A stretch of DNA of 64,000 nucleotides. It comes from Gorsachius magnificus. Its lineage: Eukaryota; Chordata; Aves; Pelecaniformes; Ardeidae. Positions 47,575 through 62,600 of the stretch are shown here, piece after piece; within the stretch, counting starts at the first letter, position 1; each line of letters starts with the position of its first letter. Location: contig CM067086.1 in the NCBI GenBank assembly GCA_034008185.1, forward strand, positions 29,781,007 through 29,845,006, written 5' to 3'. The notes beneath the pieces are model-generated. The model did no database searches, had not been told where the DNA came from, and saw only the letters and a list, made by a program, of their open reading frames with translations. The translations under genes were made by a program, and so were the position numbers.

Positions 47575-49666
47575 CTTTTAAAGAAAAATGTCCAAGCATG
47601 TTGTATTAGAGAAGGATAATTCAAGGTATGTTGAGTTTGTGAAAACAGCTGTGGCCATGGTATCTATGCAAACAGTTTTACAATACCCAAATAAAGTCAG
47701 CTCCAGACCTGAGAGCACCTTTTTTACCATTACGGATTCCAGCTGCTTCCCCCTTCCACCATCCCCAGCCCCTTTATGTAACAAAATAAAGTTATATTTC
47801 AGTATAAGCAAAGCAGCAGCAGGCCGGACAGGAGCTGTTACCATTCTTTCTCTGCCCCATGCTTTGTGGCAAGGCACCTTTTTTTGTACTTCGCCCCAAT
47901 ACAAAGGGGTTATATAGCAGCAGCTTGAACACAAACCAGGACATTTAATCACATTTATTACGGCAAACAATGGCTTCAATGCGATCTGCAACAAACCGTC
48001 ACCCAATACTCACTCGGCCTCAGGGAGCAGGCACAGTACGATACAGCGCGCTCGTATGTCAATTCATGGAGCATGTCCTTGCTACACCAGCAGCACACCT
48101 ACCTCTAGGGACCCTCTGCTTCAAGCACAGCAGAAAAACCCCTAAACCAAGGCACGCAGCTAAGAACATGCTAAAGCATTCCAGCCAGCACTCAGGAACC
48201 CCATCAAGGAAAAAAACAACCAAAAACCTCAGTACAGTTCAAATGATGTGCCTCTCTGGTCTCTCTCCCCCCCCTCTGTAGCACATATATTTTAACAGAA
48301 GCCATGGTTCTACCTAATCAGGCCTGTTTGTGGTTTTTTTCCCCTTAAATCACTACCTCCAAGACATTACCTTTTCTTACCTCATACAAGGAAGAGGTAA
48401 GTTAATTAGCAAGCTAAAAAGCCCCAGGCTTCACTTGGGCTGGCTGTTGTCCTTGCATAATGCAGTATTTGCTTGCTGGAAAAACCTGCACTAATAGGCG
48501 CCTCTTAGACAAAAGGAAGTAACATCCTCACTGCTACGGTGGGGGGGGAAGAAAAAAAAAAATCCCATGGGACAGCTAGCAAGCACCTAACCATATTCTG
48601 CTCACCCCCCAGCTGTCCCTCCCACAAACCCCAGTTTAAGGAAGTACTTGGGGGTGCGAATGGGAGGTCACGCCTGTGGTGATGATCTATCCACAAGGGC
48701 AGAAAACACCTGCTGTCTGCCACAAAAAGGATTCCTTTCCAAAGCAGCTCTCCCGAGGATGCCACCGTGCTTTGGCGGTTCTTTTTGTCTGCTTGCTTTT
48801 TTTGTCTGTTCTTCCAGGCTGTTGGATTCATGCTGCAGCACTTCCTGTCTGATAAAACCCAAACTCAAGGCAAGAAGGATTATAAAAAACAGTGAATAGC
48901 AGCCAGATGCCATTTATGTTCATATAATATAAAAGCATCTTAAAAAAAAATAGTCATCTGTCATCAGTAAAAAATATAAACAGGTATTTTCTCCCTTCGT
49001 TCTAGTTAAAAACCCCAGGAACTTACAGGTTCTGTTTCCAACAAGAGATGGAAAAAACACTTAAGCATCTATATCCTTTAAGAATAATGCCATCCATGTT
49101 CTGGTGTAGACATTTAATATGGTTTAACTTTTAAAATGAGTCTTAAAAAAATTAAAATCAAACCTTCAAAAGTGAGCTTACAATGAAAAATAAATATAGG
49201 CTCATCTCCATGGCATACAGGTTCACCTTCTCCCCCCCCCCCCGATGGTACAGTCTTTGTTAAAAGACAGCCCGAGGAATCACATTAAGATAGGAAAAGA
49301 GACGGCCACCAGGAAACCACCCCTCTGATCACAAAGTAACTTGTCCAGTGGAATGGATTCCTGGGTTTGGTCACAGCCTGCTGCTGCACAAATACAAAAA
49401 GTGTCTCTGAGTCTAAAAAAACGGCTGCTCGGAGCCACGATCAAGGTGCTTAAAGGACTTCTGGCTTGGAGATCCACTTGCTGATTTAACTCCTTCAGCA
49501 TAGTCACCACGGCAAAATGTCCATGAACAGAAAAAAGACCAGTGCAGGTTTTGCACACAGTGACCTCTTATCTGCAATTCACTGCTAGCAGAGAGCTCAC
49601 AATGCATTCAGAAAAATCCATTTGCATCTTCATTAGTGATTTCTGTTCACAGCGAGTCCACCTCCA

Positions 49667-49792
49667 CTAACTCCGTGCTGTCACGGTACCGAGAGATTGT
49701 CTGGTCAGCTCACAAGGGTTAGTCCTGGGCTCTTCTATATGATGTTCTGATATAAATACTCTGGACAGCATTTCCAGTTCCTTTAAGAAATC
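49667..49792 (-). CDS. CDAN1: CDAN1 last coding exon and stop
   Basis: 41 codons then TAG at 49669-49667: [20 protein letters not shown], then the Pro/Thr-containing tail ending GTVTARS. Acceptor TGTTACAG. The 3' UTR continues leftward. Confidence 0.94.
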   Translation of the reverse strand, partial: DFLKELEMLSRVFISEHHIEEPRTNPCELTRQSLGTVTARS

Positions 49793-52700
49793 CTGTAACA
49801 AGCAGGTACAAAGCAGAGAACCCTAATTAACAAATGTCAACAAAGAAAGAAGCTTACTTCATCTTTCTAGAAAAGAACTTTGATGATTTTCCAGTGCAGA
49901 AACCTAGACAAGCTGCAACACTGACTGTAAAGATGAACGCCTGTAGGTCTACGTGCTCAGTCCCCACACCCTGCTAATCCCCACACCCTTCTCAGAAAAG
50001 ATCACTGCCACAGTATAAATGGTTAAACGTCTCCAATATGCAAGCGCTCACCAGCCTTGAAATACCATCTGCTTTTTAGCAAGGGACTGGGGCGGTTTCC
50101 TACATTTTGACTCTGGCTAGAATTGCCCAACTCCTCTCATGGTCTGGTGGTAGGAGGCAAAGAGGATTAAATGCAAGTCTGGTCAGTTAAGACCTTCCCA
50201 ACACATCATTCTCAGCTGGAGCATGGCAAACACATTCAGGCTAGAACTGAGAGCTGGTAACCAAGCCAGCTGGTCTCCAAACAATTTTCTTGGAGATGTT
50301 TACGCTGCGTGGGAAATGCTGGGGTTCACACAAGTACAGGTTTCAGCCAAACACTAACAGTAGCAAGCTTGCTGGGAGCCAGTCCTGCTGCTGGATTAAG
50401 CAGGACCTATAGAATCATAGAATCATAGAATCACCTCGGTTGGAAAAGACCTTTAAGATCATCGAGTCCAACCGTTAACCTAGCACTGCCATCCCACCAC
50501 TAAACCATGTCCCTGAGCACCTCATCTATCCTTCTTTTAAAGACCTCCAGGGATGAGGACTCCACCACCTCCCTGGGCAGCCCATTCCAGAGCCTGACAA
50601 CCCTCTTGGTGAAGCTATATAGCTAGGGAAGGTTATGGGCTTCACTGACATGAAATAGAACTACAAGGATTTACTGTTTATGTAGCTTTACTTTTTGTTT
50701 CGCTTACTTTTCACACACATCCAATTACTTACCAAGGGCCAAGGCTGCTCTCCAAGGCTATGCAAGCAGCTCTCTATTTCACTAGTTCTCATTAGTTCAT
50801 GTTCTACAAGACCACGAAGCACGAAAAGGAACAAATCCCACTGCAAGAGAAAAAAATATCAACAACTCAAAAAGAAATGGATTTTGTGTTTGTTTCTTTA
50901 TCCCTCTACAATTATGTTTTTCTTCTTGGATCATAATGTGGAGAAAAGGAGCAAAAGGAGAAAGCACATTATTTATCTGGGATGTGGCGACAAAGGACAC
51001 CAAAAAGCAACATCCAAAATGAGTGAACAAAATTCCTTTAGTTCATACATTGTATGCTACCATAAAGGCGCCAAATTTCTAATCCTCAGTTTCCAAACGC
51101 ACCAAGTATTCAATTCTTGTGTGTTCAAGAACAGCTTGGAAAATTCTTTTCCTACCTTCCAAAATAAGCCCACTGTAGCCTGCAACTAAATAGGATTCAT
51201 AGTTGGGCATCTTAGAAGATAACAGCAATACGCATGCAAAAATGAAAGCTGATAAAATGCACAAATGCAGCCAATTACAAAATCACACGTGTTCAGTCCT
51301 CATAACCTCCCAGGCCAAATGGGCCATTTTGCCATTTGTTCTTAAATTAAACCATGCCTTCCTGACAGCCCCCCGGACAGGTATCAAACGCTGACAAGTA
51401 GCATGCAGTCCTCTTGCCCTCCACCCCTGCAGAAACAAAGCCAGCTAACAGCAGAGCAAATCCTGCTGGCCTCGTTCACACATGCCATCGGTTAATGCCC
51501 CGGGCCGGCAGAACTCCTCCGTGGGTGTATCAGACCCGAGTGGGTAACTGGCAACTGCACAGATCGCAATAAGCTTTACCTCTCGCTGCTTAACCTCTGC
51601 AAGGTAACCGATGTTCTTTGTGCTGAAGATCAGCTGCACTGGAACAGGCGTCCCAAAGTCCTCCTTCCAGACAGCCAGCAGCAGTTTTAGAAGGCCATAG
51701 GTGGGATTATTCTTTACACGCAGCCTCTCTGAGAGCTGCTCTGGGGACTTGATCCCAAGACTCAGAGGAACACGATCTGAAACTGTAAGAAAAGGAAGAA
51801 AGGTCAATCTTCCATAGCTGCATTATTTTCCTTTTATAGCCATCATCTTGGTCCAACAGCGCATTTTGCATAGCTGATATCTAAACAATCACCGAACTAA
51901 AAACACTTAATGAGTGTAAACCAGGGAACCTAGGAGGACTGGAGTTTAAAAACATGCAAAGTTGTGAGCTTTGAAACTACAGAAACAAGTATTACATAGG
52001 AAGAGATTTATACTACTCAGATAAAGACTACCACTTGGTTGGCATACAGCCCCAAGTCCTGGAAGATGACTGACTAAACAAGAGCCAGCCTAATGTTTAA
52101 TAAAAGAGGACCTAAGTGTTACCCCAAACGAGAGGAGAGTAACACAGTAAAACAAGATTTAAATCTGTAAACAGATTAAATAGTTGTTCATAGCTTTCAC
52201 TACAGGCGAGTCGCATAACTTCATACACGTGAAAGTAAAGCTGAGCAGTGTTTAACGGCAGCTAAACACACACAGAGGGAAGATACCGCATCTTCCTTGG
52301 TACAGACTAATGGAACAGGGGAGATTTACGTTGCTGCCCCCCAGAATGAAATTTCACAATATTCAGATGTGAACGGCTTTCTGAAAGAATGAACCTTGTA
52401 TAAACCTTCTTAAGAAGGTTCTAAACCCAGGAAATTAGAAGGTTGCCCAGGAAGAACACACCTGCATCCAGATCACTAGCTCCTGCTGAGAAAAACATTC
52501 TATTTAACACATCAGAGCAAGACAAAAAAAACCCTGAATATGCACACAGAATTCCCAATACACAGGAAACAAATTACTTCCATCCTCTCCAAAAAGAGCC
52601 ATAAAAATACAATTTAAGAGAACAGGCCCTTACTTTTAGGAAAAAACAACTCAGCTGCAACTTTTCAGAGGCAGAAATACTGGAAAATACATCACACATT

Positions 52701-53622
52701 TAAATGAAGGTATCAATAAATAAAAAACAATGGAGACGTGAACAGAACACCAGAACTGAAGGAGGGTTAGTAACGGTGTAATTCTTTTTTGCAGAAGGTG
52801 GAAGGGAGAAAGAGCAACGACCCAAATTGACAGAAAAAAGTCTGCAGACCCAGTGACACCAAAGAGAATCAAACATCCATGACCTCTAAACACCGAAGTC
52901 TCTGACCCCAAGCATTTAAGCAAACTATAATAACAGATTTCAGTTTTAAATAGCTTATCATGACTGACTTACCCAGCAAAGAAGCCAGCTCAACCGTGCA
53001 CTTTGCCAGCTGCTGTTCTGATGTGGGACACATGAACTGGAAAACGCAAAAAAAAAAGTTGTATCTTTGTCCCCACACTGCAGGCTGGACAAAACAAGGC
53101 TTCACAAGGGATAAAAATATCAGAGGAGAGCAAGCAATTTACACCAAGAAGCACAGAGCTGTAATCAAGAGACCATTAAAAACTGAAAGACAAGAAAAGA
53201 TCGCATATGAAAAGGGGATCCACAAAGGCTAATTTTAAGCAACAAGCAGATATACACAGTATAAAAAAAATGCAGCACAACTTTTTCGCATTTGAGCTCA
53301 GACAAAAAACATTTAAGTGAGCTCAACTGTGAGGCAAGGCAAACTATCGAGAGGTATGAAGACAGCTCAGAGTGGTCCAAGGTTTTTTTTGTTGCTTTTT
53401 TGCTTCTACCTTTCTGCATCGAAGCGTCTGGCTCAATCTTCCTAGCAAGCACTCCAGCCAGACGAAGTCAACGACTTCACCCTCATCCCGAGGGCCCACA
53501 GCAATACAGAGCACATCCTTGATGAAAAAGACAGCAGTAATTCACCTATTAGTATCCTGCGCTTCCACAAACAGATCTTTGGACCTATGACAGAGCAGCT
53601 CACAGATAGTCCTCAGGTCCTC

Positions 53623-53660
<38 letters not shown>

Positions 53661-56600
53661 AGCTAGTATCCTCCTCATTTCATAAGACAGATTAAAGCTG
53701 AATTTTTCACAACCTTACCTAGGTCTAATTTTCTACCATCGTTCTTACTAACATTATGAAGTGAAAGTCCATGAGGGCAACCCATTTATCCTTCTTAAAA
53801 GTAACCAGCTCTGAAAGCTCTAGGTAAATCTGATAGCGCAGCAAGCAAGTTCAGGGTAGAAGTTCAGTGCTACAGAAATCCAGAGTCCTCTTACATTGTC
53901 AGGGTAGCTTCAGTGTCCAGAAAAGCTGAGTATGATTAGCACTAACAGGGTTATGGCATGGACACTGGTTTAGCAAGTTTTACATGTGGTAGCAATTTAC
54001 TACCCGGTATTAGAAACCCAGGTTGGATATCAAAAGAATTAAAAAATATTTTAAAAGCTGTATCTCAAGATGCCATATAAAAATATCTTTAAAAAGCAAC
54101 AGTTTACAGAAAAAGCCCCTAGTTTCCTCACATACCTCACCCTTCTCTTTTTATCTCGAGCAAGTAAATGTTAAAGGATGTGTACTCATTCTTACACAAT
54201 TGCTGGGAATGCAATGACAGTGAGACCCAGCATTATCGCCCAAACAGACAAGCAGCAGCAAAAAAAAAAAAAAAAAAAAAAAAAGGCAGAATATATAATG
54301 GTAAAAAAGTGAGGTTTTCAAATTCTTCTTTTCCTCACGGGTTACTCACACAGATTTATATAATTGTATGATTTTTACTAGAACAATGACCTTTTAGGAG
54401 AAAAGACCAAAACATAATCTGAACCTGCTTGAATAGAAAATTATTTGGAGCTAAGGCTGAAATTAAGTCCATACCATCACCTTCTTTAAGATATTCTGAT
54501 TCTCCCTAATTACAGCTGAATGAGGTGCAGATGCAGACTGGCAAAAATCATTCAACAGATTTGTACAGATACACCTGACACTCAATTCAATGTAGAACTC
54601 CTGGTGTATAAGATGGGACAATCTACCAAGTTACACAGAACTGAAAGGACCAACAGGAAATACTTACTCTAAATGGAGACCAGGAAACTCTCCATAAAGA
54701 GAGTAAATCTACAAAAAAGTAGCTATTTTGATATGCTGGCTCTTCAGCATTCAGTTATAGACAACACTAACCACACTATAGCTTCTATCCTACTCATATC
54801 GAAAAGGCCACTGCCGTGCTACCAGTATTTGAAATAGTACTCCTCACCAGGGAACTCTGATCCACAGACAGCGAGCAGAGGGATGAAAAAAACATGAGAT
54901 CTTTCCATTGTGCTTCCTAAACACTCCTCAAAGCCAGTTCCTTAGAACCAGACCATCCCCTTTTAAAAAACAACAACAAAAAATCCTGAACAAAACCCAA
55001 AACCCCCAAGGTGAAAAATGAAATGGGAGTTAGGGCAAGCCAGGAAGCAAACATGGCGTACCTTAATCTCATTGATGACCTGGGAGGGGAACGGAGCGCA
55101 GTGCTGACAGCCTGGAGGGCAGTCCCTTCTCAACTCCAGAGCATCCTCGCCAGGCAAGGGAAGTCCTGGGACTTTCAGCATTCTGTTGAAGGTTGCCTTC
55201 ACTTCTCTTTTGATGAGTGCTGCAAAGAACAGGGAACAAATCCTGTCTAATTCAGCTCTTCCCTCCAGCAAGGCAGGTGACTGTTTCCAAACACTACCCT
55301 TATTAGCCTCTCATTCCAAGGGCCATGGCAAATGAGGAAAGGACAGTTTGCACTTTCAAACCCTGCTCACTCTGAGCTCCCATTATATTTAATGGGCAGA
55401 GACACAGATGCAGCGTGTGTTAACCCACAGCTCTAAAAGGCAACCACTCGTTACCACCAGGTACCACTGGCAACTCATCTCATTTTCCTTCAAAATATTT
55501 CAGCAGGTTTAATGAACACAGTAGCTAAGCCAGGAAGCAATGCCAAAGTAGAAAGCTGAATCAGCACGATCATACCAGTTCAACCACTGTGCCCATGAAA
55601 GCCATATGTTTTCTACCAAAATAAGTTTTGACCAGCATCCAAAACACTAAACTCCTGCTGCTGCAAATGGTGCCGGATATTCCTCCCCAGATTCTTGGCA
55701 CAACCTCCTGAAACAATGGGTTTTCAGAGATTCTGAAGAGTTGCCAAGGCACTATTACAGAGTAAAAGAACTGCAGTCTCCTTCAGCCTGCTGAAAACAC
55801 ACCCAGTCCAAGAGGTGTTTTACAGAAGATTTCAGAAGCACTCTGTTCATGTGGACCATAAGGTGGCTTGAGAGAGCAGCTGTCTGTATCATTGCTAAGA
55901 CAACTTGAGCCTAGATGACATTTTCAGAAGCAGCTTTCCACAGCATTCATTCTCACCATCCTACGAGCCTCCATAACTAAAAATCACTTACATGGGCCAA
56001 GCCTGAAAAATCCCTGAAGAAGGTTCTTGGAGCTAGAAATCATTCCTCTTATTCCTAAACAAGGAGGGACAGAGCAACTGCATGCTTCCCACTAAAAGAA
56101 AAATGAGTAGGACCAAGTACTTTATAACACTGCAATAAATTCTAGTCCTTGATCTCAGAAAAAAGTACAATATACTGGTTAGAAGCCCCAGTTCAGGGTA
56201 AGAAGACTCACCTGCAATGTTGGCAGAAAGCCAGCCACAAGCTTTCTCAGTAGCCAGTTCCACTGCAATGTCTTCTGCGCTACTTAAAACCTTTACAGGG
56301 AGGATAACAAGTGATAGGAGATTTACTACTAGCCACAGCACTATAGTCAGTGAGAATTCAGAAGGAAGTCTAGAGGAAAAAGGCTTCATTTTGGCATGCA
56401 ACATTTAAACAGAACACCACACCTCTGTGGGAACTGCTACTCTGAGCAACAGGACTGACCCATTTTGATTTCCCAAACCTCATGAACCCTATACAAAACC
56501 ACATCAACTCTTGGAAAAGTTGATGCTAAAACAAAAGCATTAGCCTTGCAAGATGAATGCAATTTGTATACCATTCTAGTCTCAACAGTTAGCTATTGGC

Positions 56601-59600
56601 TAGAGTATCCCTTTAGCTGGAATATCCAAGTCAGCTTGGCAGAGGTGACACTCCTTAGCTATTAGTCCTCACAGGAGGGCATCAACAGATTCCATTGTCC
56701 TAAGCTATTAAGGGATAAGTGAAGCAGCAATGGAAAAATGGTAACAGTCCAGACGTAAAGTCAAGGCCTTGAGTAAGTTTTAGTGAAAATACATACTGCT
56801 GCAGATGTCTCTTCTGGCAATAACACCCTTACTGCCTCAGGACCTTTCTTTTTGCAAAATCTGCAAAAGAAAGAAAATATACCACAGGATTAACTAAAGT
56901 TCTTGGACAACACTTGGAGGTTCATTACCATAGGAACTTCCACATGCTCTCTTACAGTCCAAACCAGTTGGAAAACTGCAGTGAAGACAGACAGACCAAA
57001 AGAACCAGACAAAGAAAAAACAATTACAAGCTACCAAGCTGCAATACTCAGTTTTCCAAAGAGTGGAAATACAATAGCTGCAGTGGATGTCCGTTTGGAG
57101 CTGGATGCAGAGGGGCACACAGCACCTTTATTCCTTCCTACAAATACGGCATTAACTGGCTGGAGGCGCAGCAGACAGTCACCCTAAGAAGAGCAGAGGT
57201 CAGGGTTTATAATTAACAGAACCTGAGCACGACAGGCCAAGCCAGATTAGACTTATAGATTCTGCAATAAGAAAAGACAGGAAGGCACAAGTTTAAATAA
57301 CTTTTCCTCCTTACTCTCTGCCTTTGATGAGTGCCTGGGCCCCTTCCTCATACAGATGAGCGCACACCTCTTCAAGCAGCTTGTCGTGATTAGCATCCTC
57401 CTCTTTCACTCTATCCTGCAACATGACTTCAGCTCTTTGAACCAACTCTGCTACTAGTGTTGCCCTGTAAAAAACCAAGAACAATCAGACAGACTGAAAT
57501 CAGTGTTCTCAAAATGCTGCCCTGTGTTCATATTCCAAGCGTCCCACATTCATATAATCCTCCTCTTTGGATCCCTTCACAAATTCCCCTCTATGACGGC
57601 CATCAGATCTTGCTGGACCACACTGTCATAGCTTTAAATAGCCTTAGTGTTCTCCTATACAGCGTACTCTGAGGGAAGTTTTCTTTCCCCCATACACACC
57701 ATTTTAAAAAAATCAACTCCTTGCCTCATTAGTGTAAAGTTACTTCTTAAGTCACAGAACAGATCACCAGCACTTACTTGATGTGTTTAACACAGTTGGA
57801 TCCCACCCTCTCTGCCACAAATTCAACTGTTCTCCGTAGGGAGGGAGGCTGGTTGTGGAAGAAGGCCTGTTCCAACTCTACCTGTTCAAGAGAAAAGTGC
57901 TACAACTGATTAGAGCACTCTGCCCAGATCCTACTCTCCTCAACACAGGAATGGACAGAACTACCATCTGTAATAGGGCTAAAAGGCACTCAATTTGTCT
58001 ACACTAGAATTTCTGCTACTGTAGTATTCAGCACCCCTGTAAAATATTTGCTCCCTATTTCCTTCTAACTATTTAACTCAAAGCTCATTATCAGGGTTTA
58101 TAAAACTACAAAAGCAAATGCCCAGTAAAGAGAAGAATGGGAGAGTTTGGACAGCACCTATGAGTAATGAACCACCACATCGGGTTTGTTCTTGGAAAGA
58201 AAGGATCCTCTCTTAATTACAGGCTGGTAATCCTGTAGGCTCCTACACAGTTCATTCTTTCAGTGGGAAGCGTAGCTACAATCTAACCAAAACAGAGTAT
58301 GGGAAAAATACCAACATTTTATGTTAAAGAAGAGGCAGACAGAGAAACAGGCTCGTTGTTCTAACTGCAAGAATGTTTACTGAAGTTATCTGGATTTCCA
58401 CAGCCACATGGTATCCCAGCCACGTGACTCTAACAGAAGAATGAGGAGTAAGGATACCCAACTGTTAAACACAATGTTCCCTGCTGCCTAGGCCCATTTT
58501 TCTTTCCTGGCATCAGGATACCACTGTGTACCCTAACCCTCAACACAAGCAATTTCTCCTGCCCTGCTTCCACTTGTGACTCCCTAATTCCATTACCTGC
58601 AGTTTCCGCTGTGTGACAGAAGCCTTGGGTGCCAAGGACTCTGCAGCTGTTGGAGTGATCTTCCTTATAAAGCCACCATTTTTTGCTCCACTACCAGCCA
58701 CAAAAGAAGCAAGTAGTTTCCGCAGCTCACCTGCACAGAAAAACATGCAAAAGCAGTCATCATACCCATAAGCAAGGGAACAAATCAAAACTCAAGAGAG
58801 AAACTTCCACATTGCCAGTCCTGTTTCCAGAGCAGATTCCCTCAGCTTCTGTGAAAGCTGAAGTTTCAGAAGAGCAGAGGGGCATCCCACCCATTTAACT
58901 GGCAGGGCACATAGCAAGGCAGGCAAAGCTCCCACAATAAAAGAGGAGGCTTCCAAAAAGCTCCCTGGCAGCAGTCATTTCTATGCATCCTTTTTTAGCA
59001 AGGCAAGCAGGAACTGTAAAGTCTACAAGGACAACGAGCCAAGCAGAGTTACACAAAATTCCAACAGGGTCAGGAGAAAATACCAGGGGAAAAGCTTGAA
59101 AACATACTCAACCCCTAGAAGCTTTCACGATGCAGGTTTAACACACAGTTTTCCTAGCACCTAAGTCTCAAAGAGCAGAGCACCATCCCACCATCTGGGA
59201 CTCTATTGTCTACAGAGAGATTTCACCAATGGCAGTCAGATCCCAGGGAAAAAGATATCTCAGACAACAACCTGATAAAGCACCAGGGCACAAAAGGATT
59301 CTTCCCCTCTGCCTGGCAGCAGAAATATGCTCAAGAATCAAGGCATTCCTGAGTACAAACACCTCTCCCTATACCTAGAACAGAAAAGTTATACACTTAC
59401 TCCTATTATAAGGCTTCCTCCCAGCTTGCGAAGGATGAGCTCCCCGTCCCTCTGTATTCAAGCTCTGTAGATCAACTATCCTGACTGTGTAGCCTCCCTC
59501 CCTCAGCTTCACCAGATAGTATTCACAGCTGCATAAGCTTCTGCAATACAGCTTTTTATCCTACACAACTGACACCTCAAGTTGTGAGAAGGGGTAAGAA

Positions 59601-62600
59601 AGACGATCCAAGGACTCACAGTATCAAAGGACAAATATAAATAAAAAATAGAAATAAAAATAAAATACATACTAACTTATTTTATTTATATAGCAAATAT
59701 AAATTAAATACTCACCAAGATAGGGACAGCAGGTATAAAGTAACTGCTGATCTACCAAGGGTACAGAGTCCTGGTGAGAAAAGGAAAGAAATGCTGAAAG
59801 GACACAGTAGGAAAGAAACGGTCTTCAGCAAGTCAGAAATCCCAAATGTGTGGTCACAGGCAGGGTCCAGAACTGCCTTTCCATGAAAACAATACAAATA
59901 ACTAGATTCCAAATCCACAGTAAAATTATGAACTTTGCAGCCCAAGCATTTAGTCCAGACGTGTAACACACAATGAGCTGCTCTACATTTAGATAGTGTA
60001 GCTCAGTCTTTGCTTCTGATCACTATCAAAGCCCAGCTGAAACCTGATGGCTACAGAAGAGAACCAGGACTGTTGCCACAGCTGCTACTCATAAAAGAGA
60101 AACCTATCCATGGAGGAGAGAGTAAATGAGGCACATCTGCTATGCATTAGACCTCCACAGGTGTCTTCACCCAGCCTTGCTGGAACACCACACTGTGGAG
60201 TAATGTCACCCCAATATTACACAGTACAGCCAGAGGCATGGGAGAAAAAGCAACATGGGCAGTGTGTACTGCACTCATTTGGAAAAAAAAAACCCAAAAA
60301 AATCAAACCAGTTGATCTCTGCATCTTATCTCTGCCACCAAAGAGACAGTACAAAACAGAACTTTCTAATTTGAACAAGATACACATATACCTTAGCAAA
60401 CATATTGCTCATTTTTCAAGGAATACTGTGTGTTCTGTTGCATGTCTGGGAGTTATCTGAAATATTACACATGCCATAAACTCCTTTTATGTTCCTCCTT
60501 TTCTGCTTGCTCATACTATTTTCAGTTCAATTACCCTTTATCATGCAACTGGAAAACAGGCGACTCCAAAGACAGCAGCCTTGCTCTTATAGTCCCATCT
60601 TACTACTTCTGTTGAGTTCACCATTACTATTATTTATTTCTGGGAAGAGCTACAGTTCTATCAGCTCACCTTGTACTGCCATAATCAGTGAGGAGGAAAA
60701 CAGCATCTGATCCTCCAGTACATATTCTGCAAGCCGTTGCAGCAGGTGAGATGGCTCCTATCTGACAAAAGCCCCAGAGCTGTACACACACAGTTTACAA
60801 TCCAGGATGCAATGCAATTGAGGCTCTTGGACAAACCAGAGCATTGCATCCATTGGCCTACATATGTTCAATGCAGCTGCCTTGAAGCCAAGTTCCTGGT
60901 AAAATCTTAAACCTCTGAGGCCATGGGTAGGTCCACCCTCATCCACAGATTCAGAGGTCATGCTGCTGCACTAACTCACCAAAGCCTGAGCAGATGTCAC
61001 AGTATCCATCATCGATCCCTCCTGCCTGACATCAGTGGTAAAAAACAACTCTTCAGGGACTGATGGAACCTGAAACAGAAGCCCTAGTAGTTACAACCCA
61101 AACAGCAGTCAGTAACTTAGACCATTTCTGATAAAGAGAACAGTGAAATCTCACCAACCTCCCACCCACAAAAAACCTAGCACTAAGGATCTTCTCTGCC
61201 CTAAGGAGAACCTTTCCTTAAAATTAAAGATTTAGTTTGATCACAGTAACATAAGCCACCTTCCTTACACTCTCCATGCAACATCTTTCACCTTTTCAAC
61301 AGGTGCCTGCTAACCAGTTACTTTGCTTCCCACTGAAGGCACAAAAGGATATAAGTTCATCACACACCATCCCTTTATCAGAAAAAATTCCCCAGTAATT
61401 CAAGGCTGCCAGCTAGCACTCTGTCTTTGTGACAAGAGTTTCCACTTCTAACAGGCATCAGCTGTCAATTTGCTTACAAAGATGCAAATTTGTAAGTACA
61501 GAACGAGTTTCAGCAGCAATTAGAATTCCCATTGGAAAACAATGCTTCACACAATTCCACTAAAGGAAAATAATTCTCCCTTAGAATACAGAGGATTCTT
61601 TAAACCCCACACTAGTGTAAGGAAATCCATCAAAACAACAGACTACTGTTTTGCAGTGTTAACTCATTTCAGTACTATTTTCTATTGAGTTCTGTGCCCT
61701 GCTTTTTCTTCAGGGAAGAGCTGTGTGCACACAGGAGAATCTACCTGAAAAAGCCAACCCAGAACTGCAAGGATCAGCAGCTTGTTCAGGAAACTCATCT
61801 CTTTATCTTCAGAAAGGACCATTAACCTGCCATGCAGCAAAAGCAGCGAGAGAGAGAGAGCATGTTAGATTTCAGTAGCTCAATTTTTGTTAAGCAAAAA
61901 AAATCCCAAACCACTCATTTTCTAACTATCTTTCTATATGTCTATTATTTCTATTTGTCACCATGTACACATTCGCTGCTTGTCTGCCTACAGAGTGGAG
62001 AGTGAGCTCTACTTTTTTGTACATATGCATCTGAATAATATTGTTTTAAGTTTACACTGGAAAAGCCAGTGTTAAGTAACTCTCTAGAATGTGCTTCAAA
62101 TATTCTTCATGTATATAAGAAACAGAACTAGAGCATTATTTAGGCACAGTAGACCTTGTAGGTTTAAGGTTCAAATTCAAGGTTTAAAATTCACAGATGT
62201 AGCTGTAGAATGAGTGACTGGGGATTTAAAGAATTTTGCTTACTTAATGAAAAACCACATATTTAAATCAAGTATTAACCTCTGAGTTTAGGATGTGCTC
62301 CCTTTGCAGCCTGATCTAAGATAAAGAAGTGCTCATGATTTGCACAAAAAAAAAAAAAAAAAGTACTTTTAAAAGAATCTCAGACTAGGGCCAGCATGCA
62401 TTCTCCAACACCAGGCACCTCAATTGAGCCAGCAAACCTTCACAGAAAAGTTCTTAAAAAATATCCTTTCCCAGGGTCTTACCTGTATACCTGCAGCAAG
62501 AGACAAAATACTTTCCTGTAGTAATCCAGGAAAGGAGCAGTATGATCCACAAGGGAAAGGTACTCCACAATCCAAGGAATAGTGAGGATAGAACGCTGAT

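Larger units (their letters stand above)
44079..49666. other. Region between STARD9 and CDAN1 stop codons
   Basis: It holds the 3' UTRs of both genes and the exon-like blocks of an unidentified minus-strand gene. An AT-rich block at 46300-46620 (TTTATATATACATAAAATTT and similar) looks like UTR or spacer. Minus-strand ATTAAA or AATAAA hexamers near 49110 and 47943-47958 are candidate CDAN1 poly(A) signals. Confidence 0.55.

Noticed and set aside
47578..48006. 142-aa minus-strand ORF left of CDAN1
   Set aside because: Probably CDAN1 3' UTR or spacer; composition is not protein-like and no domain is seen.
53627..53657. Poly(A) tract as the end of a processed pseudogene
   Set aside because: No coding similarity or flanking duplication is visible next to it; it is best described as a simple repeat.
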